Shown here piece after piece: positions 56,586 through 64,000 of a DNA stretch of 64,000 nucleotides. Each line of letters opens with the position of its first letter. Position 1 is the first letter of the stretch. The translations under genes and the position numbers were made by a program. Source of the stretch: Deltaproteobacteria bacterium (GTDB lineage Bacteria; Myxococcota_A; Polyangia; Haliangiales; JADYYK01); NCBI GenBank assembly GCA_020853705.1, contig JADYYK010000146.1:62001-126000 (forward strand), in the 5' to 3' direction. The notes beneath the pieces were generated by a model. The model was not told where the DNA came from, ran no database searches, and saw only the letters and a list, made by a program, of their open reading frames with translations.

Positions 56586-58228
56586 TCGGGCTCCGCGGGG
56601 GGCGTCCACTTGGAGTCGATGGGCACATAGATCTTCTTGGGTCGGGTCTCGGCGCCGCTGAAGGTGCGCATGACCTCGGGGCCGCCGAGATCGCGGGCCA
56701 GGCGATAGCTGCCGCGCAGCCCGGGCAGCTGATCCCAGTCGATCTTGTCGTCGACCAGGATCATGGCCCAGCGGCGCTGCCGGATGCCGTCCTCGAGCCC
56801 CCTGGGGTAGCCCAGGTTGGAGGCCAGCACGTCGCGGATGCCCATGCGGTGCAGGAAGGTGCGCTTGCCGGCCTGGTAGGCGTAGAACGGGTGCGAGAAC
56901 ACCAGCACGTCGCCGGGGGCCTCACGCACGATGCGCATCACCAGCGCGCCGGCGCGGCGATCGCGCCGCTCGGGGATCTTGCCGTCGGGGCGCCAGGCCA
57001 GGCTGTGGAGCTCGCGCGCCATCAGCAGGGCGCCGGCGGCGATGGCCAGCGCGCGCCCGGCCCTGCGCCAGCCCGCGCGCTCGGGATCGTCGACGCGCGC
57101 CGGGCCGGCCAGCGCGGCGCCGTGGCGGCCGAGCTCGGCGATGGCCACCCCGATGGCGATGGCGCCCAGCGTGGTGCCGGGCATGTAGGCGTTGAACCAC
57201 GAGAACTGGGTGCCGAACCCGATCGAGCTGACCACGAAGCCGACCAGCGCGAAGAAGGTCCACAGCACCAGCCCCACGGTCGGCGCCGCCAGCCGCGGCG
57301 CGGCGGCGCCGCCGGCCGGCCGCCGCGCCAGCCACAGCACGCCGCGCCACAGCCAGTACAGCGTGCCCAGCACGACCAGCGCCAGCACCAGCGTGATGCC
57401 CACGGGCATGTGCTTCCAGAAGTGGTCGGGCGCCATGTCATAGGCGCGCACGTCGTTGAAGTCGTGCTTCTGGTGCATCTGGTAGATCCAGCGCCAGAAC
57501 CAGCCATGGGTGGCCTGGTTGTACAGCCACACCGAGCCGCCCCACAGCGCGCCCGCGGTGACGCCATAGATCGCCGCGCCCCAGAAGGTCTGCGCCAGCA
57601 AGGCCAGGCCGGCCGCGACGCCGAACAGGCTGGCGGTCTGCTTGGTGTAGAACGCGGCCACGACCAGCACGCCGGCGCCCACGCAGGCCCAGCGCGAGCG
57701 CGCGTGGAAGCGCACCAGGTACAGCACGCTGACCACCAGGGCCAGAAACAGGCTGTCGGCGCGCGCGATGTCGTACCAGGCGCCGGTGAAGGGGAACGAC
57801 GCCGCGATCATGCCGACCGCGACCAGGCCGCCGATGCGCGAGCCCTCCTTGCGACAGATCCGGTACGCCAGGTAGCAGACCCACGCGATCGACGCCACCG
57901 ACACGCTGCGCGCCAAGAGGTAGGTCAGCCCGAAGGGCTTGGACAGCAGCGCCACCAGCGCGGGGTAGCCCGGCGTGTACAGGTAGGGCACGAAGTCGAC
58001 CGTGGGCGGGCCATAGAGGTCGTGCCCCGCCGCCAGCCGCTGGGCGTGGGTCATCATGCCCGACTCCATCCACTCCAGGTCGTGCGGATAGCCGAGGCGC
58101 AGCCCCAGGGTCACGCCCAGCACCAGCAGCTGGTAGATCGCGAACAGCACCGCGAGCGCGGCCAGCGCCTGGCCGACCAGCTCGAGCGCACGTGCCGCCG
58201 CCGGCGCCGGGGGCCGGGCCTCGGTCAC
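56582..58228 (-). CDS. Polytopic GT-C-like membrane glycosyltransferase
   Basis: 548 residues, about 11 helices. The first loop has YPHDLEWMESGMMTHAQRLA (Asp-Glu acidic pair) and DFVPYLYTPGYPALVALLSK. The C-terminal periplasmic domain (about 410-548) contains GDVLVFSHPFYAYQAGKRTF and IRQRRWAMILVDDKIDWDQL. It is a GT-C clan protein of the same general type as its neighbours. The second gene of the operon, 31 bp downstream of the sulfatase-fold gene. Confidence 0.82.
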   Translation of the reverse strand: MTEARPPAPAAARALELVGQALAALAVLFAIYQLLVLGVTLGLRLGYPHDLEWMESGMMTHAQRLAAGHDLYGPPTVDFVPYLYTPGYPALVALLSKPFGLTYLLARSVSVASIAWVCYLAYRICRKEGSRIGGLVAVGMIAASFPFTGAWYDIARADSLFLALVVSVLYLVRFHARSRWACVGAGVLVVAAFYTKQTASLFGVAAGLALLAQTFWGAAIYGVTAGALWGGSVWLYNQATHGWFWRWIYQMHQKHDFNDVRAYDMAPDHFWKHMPVGITLVLALVVLGTLYWLWRGVLWLARRPAGGAAAPRLAAPTVGLVLWTFFALVGFVVSSIGFGTQFSWFNAYMPGTTLGAIAIGVAIAELGRHGAALAGPARVDDPERAGWRRAGRALAIAAGALLMARELHSLAWRPDGKIPERRDRRAGALVMRIVREAPGDVLVFSHPFYAYQAGKRTFLHRMGIRDVLASNLGYPRGLEDGIRQRRWAMILVDDKIDWDQLPGLRGSYRLARDLGGPEVMRTFSGAETRPKKIYVPIDSKWTPPAEPE

Positions 58229-58259
58229 GACGCCAGGGCCCTGCTGGCCCGCGCGGGCC

Positions 58260-60551
58260 TCACTTGCGCGCCCTCATCAGCTGCTGGGTCAGGTCGACCC
58301 AGCGCTCCAGGCGGGGGCGCAGCTCGCCCATGGCCCGGGCGGCGTCGCCGCCCTGCCCGCTGACGTCCCTGGTGGCCTGCCGATCTGTTGACAGGTTGTA
58401 AAGCTCCCAGGTGTTGTCGGGCACCATGTTGTAGACCAGCTGCCAGTCGCCGGTGGCCAGCGCCTTGCGCACCACGTTGGGCTCGTAGAGGACCTCTTGC
58501 AGGGCGGCGCGCGGCGGCGCCCCGGCCGGCGGCGCGGCGCCCACGATGAGGTCGACCGCCGACCGTCCCAGCGTGCCCGGATCGGGCGACGCCCCCGCCA
58601 GGTTGAGCAGGGTGGGCATCAGGTCGACGTGGCTGACCGGCTCGCGGGTGCGGCCGGGCGGCGCGCCGGGGGCGCGGATGATGAAGGGCACCTTGGTCTG
58701 CGGCGGATACAGGTGATAGCCGTGGAAGTCGATGCCGTGCTCGCCGAAGCCCTCGCCGTGGTCGCCGGTCAGGACGACCACGGTGCGGTCGCGCAGCCCC
58801 AGCGCGTCGACGGCGTCGAGCAGCCGGCCCACGTGCAGGTCGGTGAAGGCGATCTCGCCGTCATAGAGGTCGACGTTGGAGCTGCCGAACGAGGTCACCT
58901 CGGGGTGGACCTCGTAGAAGTAGTGCGGATCGTAGTAGTGCACCCACAGGAAGAAGGTCTCGCTGCCGCGCGCGCGCAGGAAGTCGATGGCGACGTCGGT
59001 CTGCTCGCGCGACGACGAGCCGTGCGTGGCCGGGTCGGTGCTGCCCTGGTGCAGGTGCTCGCGGCCGTTGTCGTACAGGTCGAAGCCCTGGCCCAGGCCC
59101 CAGGTCGGCGTGAAGAAGCGGTAGTTGAGCAGCGCGGCGGTGAAGTAGCCGTGCGCCTTGAGCGCCTCGGCCAGCATGTGGTTGGAGTCCGAGATGGGCG
59201 GCGGCCAGGCGTCGCCGCAGCCGCCCACGAAGGGGCAGCGCGAGTCCCAGGCGACCACCGAGGGCCAGCGCCCGGTCATGATGGCGGGCATCGAGTAGCG
59301 CGTCGACGGCGCGTTGGAGAAGCCGGCCTCGAACAGGGTGCCGGTGGCGGCCAGCTTGTCGATGTTGGGTGAGGTCGGGCGCGCATAGCCATAGGCGCCG
59401 AGGTGATCCGCGCGCAGGGTGTCGATGGTGATGAGCAGGATGCTCGGTCGCTGCGGCATCGCCGGCAGAAGCGGCGTGAACGGCAGGTTGGCGCCCAGCG
59501 AGGCCGGCGAGAAGTCGCCGCCGACACAGTTCTCGTCGACGCCGTTGTCGGGGATGTCGGTGGCGTTGGGGTGGACGCGCTGGTTCCAGTCGTTGCAGTC
59601 GCCGCCGCCCAGGATGCGCGAGTAGCCGTCGCGGTCGAAGTCGAAGGCGCGCCGCAGCGTGGCCAGGAAGGGGGCGCCGAGGCCGGTGTAGCGCTCGGCG
59701 CCCTTGCGCACGGCGTCGGAGGCCAGGCCGAGCACCAGGCCGAACAGCAGCGGCAGCGCGACCACGGTCGCGATCAGCGCGGGGCGGCGCGGCGCGCGCT
59801 CGACCAGGCGCAGCTTGTGCAGGGCGGCGGCGGCCGCGACCGCGAACAGGGCCAGCAGCCCGGCCATCGCCTGCGGGCGCAGGTTGAGCAGCTTGATCGA
59901 CCTGTAGTCGACGGTGATGGCGACGATGGCGATGCCCACCACGGCCGAGGCCGCCAGCACCAGCGCCGCCCACGGCGACGCCAGCGGCCGGCGTAGCGGC
60001 CCGCGCGCCGCCGCACGCAGCAGCACCTCGAGCAGGCGGCCGATGACCAGGCTGAAGATCAGCGCGCCGACCACGGCGCCGATGGCCACGGTGGCGATGT
60101 AGGCCGCGATCAGCCCCTGGTTGTGGAAGCGCAGCTGGAAGGTCAGCGCGACCTTGCGCGAGATCCCCCACGCGATGCCCAGCGCGGCCAGCACCGCCAG
60201 CACGTGCGCGGTCATGGTGATGGCCACCAGCGGATCGGCCTCGCGCCGCGCCGCCAGGGTGGCGCGCACCCGGCTGATCAGCGCGCCGGCGCGGGTGTGG
60301 CGCCAGAACAGCCAACCCGCCGCACCCAGTGCGGCGCAGATCACAAACCCGAGCAGCCCGTACAGCGCCGCCAGGAACACGCCGTGGCCGATGCGCGCGC
60401 CAAGTCCCGGCAAGAATTGACGCAGCCGCCGCGTCGCAGAAATTGCGTCGCCGGTCGCGGCGATGACGCCGCCGGCCAGGCCCGCCCAGGCGCCGGTCAG
60501 CGTCGCCTGGACCAGCGGACGCAGAGGCTTTCCGGGGGGCGGCTCGGCCAT
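58260..60551 (-). CDS. Membrane sulfatase-fold enzyme with internal MopE metal-binding motif
   Basis: 763 residues. Residues about 15-285 hold seven or so membrane helices. Next is a calcium-type MopE motif (DFDRDGYSRILGGGDCNDWN and NGVDENC), about 309-356. From about 375 the alkaline-phosphatase/sulfatase fold begins: LITIDTLRADHLGAYGYARPTSPNID (metal Asp), the nucleophile segment NAPSTRYSMPAIMTG, where a Thr/Ser rather than Cys occupies the usual modified-Cys position, and VVLTGDHGEGFGEHG (metal Asp-His). The lack of Cys-x-Pro-x-Arg suggests a phospho- or phosphoethanolamine-type transferase or an S-type sulfatase. First gene of the minus-strand glycan operon. Confidence 0.85.
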   Translation of the reverse strand: MAEPPPGKPLRPLVQATLTGAWAGLAGGVIAATGDAISATRRLRQFLPGLGARIGHGVFLAALYGLLGFVICAALGAAGWLFWRHTRAGALISRVRATLAARREADPLVAITMTAHVLAVLAALGIAWGISRKVALTFQLRFHNQGLIAAYIATVAIGAVVGALIFSLVIGRLLEVLLRAAARGPLRRPLASPWAALVLAASAVVGIAIVAITVDYRSIKLLNLRPQAMAGLLALFAVAAAAALHKLRLVERAPRRPALIATVVALPLLFGLVLGLASDAVRKGAERYTGLGAPFLATLRRAFDFDRDGYSRILGGGDCNDWNQRVHPNATDIPDNGVDENCVGGDFSPASLGANLPFTPLLPAMPQRPSILLITIDTLRADHLGAYGYARPTSPNIDKLAATGTLFEAGFSNAPSTRYSMPAIMTGRWPSVVAWDSRCPFVGGCGDAWPPPISDSNHMLAEALKAHGYFTAALLNYRFFTPTWGLGQGFDLYDNGREHLHQGSTDPATHGSSSREQTDVAIDFLRARGSETFFLWVHYYDPHYFYEVHPEVTSFGSSNVDLYDGEIAFTDLHVGRLLDAVDALGLRDRTVVVLTGDHGEGFGEHGIDFHGYHLYPPQTKVPFIIRAPGAPPGRTREPVSHVDLMPTLLNLAGASPDPGTLGRSAVDLIVGAAPPAGAPPRAALQEVLYEPNVVRKALATGDWQLVYNMVPDNTWELYNLSTDRQATRDVSGQGGDAARAMGELRPRLERWVDLTQQLMRARK

Positions 60552-60560
60552 GGACGCGCG

Positions 60561-60589
60561 TATGTTGGCGGCCTGGCCCGCAAAGTCAA
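60561..60589 (-). promoter_or_regulatory. Weak sigma70-type site upstream of sulfatase-fold gene
   Basis: On the minus strand TTGACT (60584-60589) and AACATA (60561-60566) lie 17 nt apart, close to the ATG at 60551. The -10 match is poor. On the plus strand a TATACT -10-like box (60612-60617) serves the divergent gene better, with no clear -35. Confidence 0.3.
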
Positions 60590-60642
60590 CCCAGGTTCAT
60601 CGCGGATCTTCTATACTGCCCTCCATTCTAGGAGGTCCTCGC

Positions 60643-61626
60643 ATGAAGTTCCGCGCACAGGGCTGGCTCGCTGGGCTGGCAGGCGTTTTCCTGGTCGGGT
60701 GCGGCGGCGGCGGCGGCGGCGGGGGTGATGACGACACCACGGTGGATGGCAGCGTCACGACCACGGACGGCGGTGGCAACCAGCCCGACGCCTACGTGAT
60801 GCCGCCCAACAGCAAGATGATCCGGCTCATCGAGGCGCAGTACAGCATCCCGGCGGGTCAAGAGTTTTACCAGTGCACCCGGCTCGACGCGGCGGAGCAG
60901 CTCGACATCCTCAAGCTGATCCCGGTGGCGCCCAACGGGACCCACCACACGGTGTTCGCGACCGATCCCAGCAAGGGCACCGTGGGCACCTCGCGCAGCG
61001 ACTGCGGCGCCATCGGCCTCGACTGGAAGCCGCTGTTCGCGTCGGGTGTCGGCTCGCCAGCGCTGACCATGCCGCCGGGCGTCAGCCTGCGCATCGCCAG
61101 CGGCAACCAGATGGTGCTCAACCTGCACCTCTACAACGCCAGCGGCGCGACCATCACGGGCACCGCGGCGCTCGACGCGGTGGTGTCGACCGATCCGTCG
61201 ACGCTCGAGCCAGCCGGGGTGCCCTTCGTGGGCCCGCCGCCCGCGGGGCAGTTCCGCATCCCCTCCAACGTGATGATGACCGACCGCTGCAAGGTCAGCC
61301 GTGACACCCAGTTCTTCGCGGTCTTCCCGCACATGCACCAGAAGGGCCGCCACATCAAGATCTGGGCCGAGACCGGCGGCGGGCAGCAGGTGGTGTGGGA
61401 CAAGGACTACGACTTCAACGACCAGAGCTTCGGCAGCTTCACCCCGATCCAGCTGACCACGGGCGACACCATCCATGTCGCCTGCGAGTGGGATCCGTCG
61501 GCGGCCAACGTGGCGCTGGGCGACAGCTCGGATCAGGAGATGTGCTTTGCCATCTCGTACGTGTACCCGCCGGTGGCCACCCAGGGGCCGTTCTGCACCT
61601 GCTCGATCCCTGGCCTCGGCTGCTGA
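60643..61626 (+). CDS. Copper type II PHM-like monooxygenase lipoprotein
   Basis: 327 residues; AGGAGGT (60630-60636) is a near-perfect ribosome site. Lipoprotein signal ending FLVGC, then Gly8 and an Asp/Thr-rich linker. The body has the full copper ligand set of peptidylglycine alpha-hydroxylating monooxygenase: CuH from H101, H102 (NGTHHTV) and H162 (NLHLYN), CuM from H230, H232 (FPHMHQKGRHI) and M300 (QEMCFAI). Several cysteines (C121, C216, C281, C301) fit disulfides. The family hydroxylates C-H bonds with ascorbate or another donor; bacterial members are little studied. It is divergent from the sulfatase-fold gene and precedes a GT-C gene by 45 bp. Confidence 0.88.
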   Translation: MKFRAQGWLAGLAGVFLVGCGGGGGGGGDDDTTVDGSVTTTDGGGNQPDAYVMPPNSKMIRLIEAQYSIPAGQEFYQCTRLDAAEQLDILKLIPVAPNGTHHTVFATDPSKGTVGTSRSDCGAIGLDWKPLFASGVGSPALTMPPGVSLRIASGNQMVLNLHLYNASGATITGTAALDAVVSTDPSTLEPAGVPFVGPPPAGQFRIPSNVMMTDRCKVSRDTQFFAVFPHMHQKGRHIKIWAETGGGQQVVWDKDYDFNDQSFGSFTPIQLTTGDTIHVACEWDPSAANVALGDSSDQEMCFAISYVYPPVATQGPFCTCSIPGLGC

Positions 61627-61671
61627 TTCCCGCCCCCGACCTGCCGGCTTTCCCACTATTCTCCCGCCCGC

Positions 61672-63395
<1,724 letters not shown>

Positions 63396-63399
<4 letters not shown>

Positions 63400-64000
63400 G
63401 CGCGGGCGCGCCGCGCCGCCGCTGGGCGCTCGACATCGCGGCCGGCGTGCTGCTGCTCGCGGTCGCGCTGGCCGCGGTGTGGGACTTCCGGCGTCGCGCC
63501 CACGCCGGCGAGGGCGGCGCGGGCCCCGGCCTCAGCGGGCGCTACTTCGCCAACGTCGGCTTCGCGGGCGACCCCTTCTTCGAGCGCATCGATCGTCGCC
63601 TCGACTTCTGGGCCGGCAATGACCACATCTTCGCCGAGCCGGGCGGGATCTCGATCGAGTGGACCGGGACCATCTGGCTGCCGCGCGGGGGCGCCTACAA
63701 GTTCGGGCTGGAGGCCGATCAGGCCGCCGAGCTGAGCCTGGATGGCGTCAAGCTCGCCGAGGCGCGCCTGGGCGGGCCGCTGGAGGTCGCGCGCAAGGTG
63801 CTGCCCGCGGGGCCGCACCCGGTGACGGTGCGCTATGTGAAGGGGGCGCGCGCCGGCCTGCTGCGGCTGACCTGGCTGCCGCCCGGGCGGCGCGGCGACA
63901 TGGAGTATGTGCCGCCCTCGGTGCTGTCCCCGACCAGCGCGGCGCCGCCGGCGGCGGGGCGCGGGGCCTTCCGGCGTGACGCCGCCCTGATGTGGGCGGT
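63396..64000 (+). CDS. PA14-domain membrane protein, 3' end outside window
   Basis: 201 codons visible, open to the window end. ATG overlaps the GT-C stop (ATGA). N-terminal helix ALDIAAGVLLLAVALAAVW, then a PA14-type domain: GLSGRYFANVGFAGDPFFERID, the FWAGNDHIFAE segment, SIEWTGTIWLPRGGAYKFGLEADQAAELSLDG and LPAGPHPVTVRYVKG, ending in LRLTWLPPG. PA14 binds glycans. In this place it probably joins a glycosyltransferase or a sugar-binding subunit; the rest is not seen. Confidence 0.85.

Overview
The window is very G+C-rich (about 70% by eye) and densely coded on both strands. It looks like a chromosomal segment of a myxobacterium (phylum Myxococcota; a Haliangium/Kofleriaceae-like or Polyangium-like lineage is my best guess). 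The evidence is: lipoprotein and surface-protein tails resembling MYXO-CTERM sorting signals (Cys-rich, then a membrane segment, then Arg cluster; 48493-49842 and more weakly 40305-41996), two Hanks-type Ser/Thr kinases, an FHA-sigma54 activator, a large WD40 protein, a VIT/VWA protein with an AgmX/TonB-like tail, a PilT-family ATPase and many short-spacer lipoproteins. I saw no rRNA, tRNA, CRISPR array or insertion sequence.

Layout. 1-6.3 kb: 3' part of a WD40 propeller protein, a convergent terminator hairpin, then a minus-strand operon (aminotransferase, thrS, small YkgJ-type Cys-cluster protein) with a second, larger YkgJ-type gene divergent from it. 6.5-11.7 kb: secreted unknown, pectin-acetylesterase-like lipoprotein, a toxin-antitoxin pair whose toxin is frameshifted, and a radical SAM protein with a long extra C-terminal half. 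11.7-16.6 kb: minus-strand kinase / aldehyde dehydrogenase / membrane kinase group. 16.7-21.2 kb: ECF sigma factor, zinc anti-sigma, second anti-sigma with cupin (all overlapping by 4 bp), a double DsbA/HCCA-isomerase fusion joined by a Ser-Thr linker encoded by a hexanucleotide microsatellite, and a PilT-type ATPase.

21.2-28.5 kb: Lys/Pro/Thr-rich lipoprotein and a YyaL/Spata20-type thioredoxin-domain protein (minus), divergent from a tightly coupled run of two acyl-CoA dehydrogenases, a lipoprotein and a THUMP/RlmL-like methyltransferase with an unusual RGG-rich insert. 28.6-37.3 kb: VIT/VWA surface protein, PQQ-propeller lipoprotein, and a convergent MacAB-like four-gene transporter operon whose last gene overlaps the PQQ gene by 92 bp. 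37.5-42.2 kb: small hypothetical protein, ComEA-like HhH protein with a strong intrinsic terminator, cupin, M20 peptidase, multi-domain amidase, and a 50-residue membrane peptide.

42.3-52.4 kb: FG-GAP lipoprotein, a second long (CTCGTG)n tract, TPR-like protein, unknown protein; then a minus-strand group (phosphodiester glycosidase with MYXO-CTERM, FHA-sigma54 activator, lipoprotein, TetR), a CGFS glutaredoxin and a receiver/GHKL/PEGA membrane protein. 52.5-64 kb: an envelope-glycan-like block: five minus-strand genes with 4-bp overlaps or short gaps (three GT-C type membrane proteins, one single-pass protein, one membrane sulfatase-fold enzyme carrying a MopE metal motif) and, divergently, a copper PHM-type monooxygenase lipoprotein, another GT-C protein and a PA14-domain protein cut by the window end.
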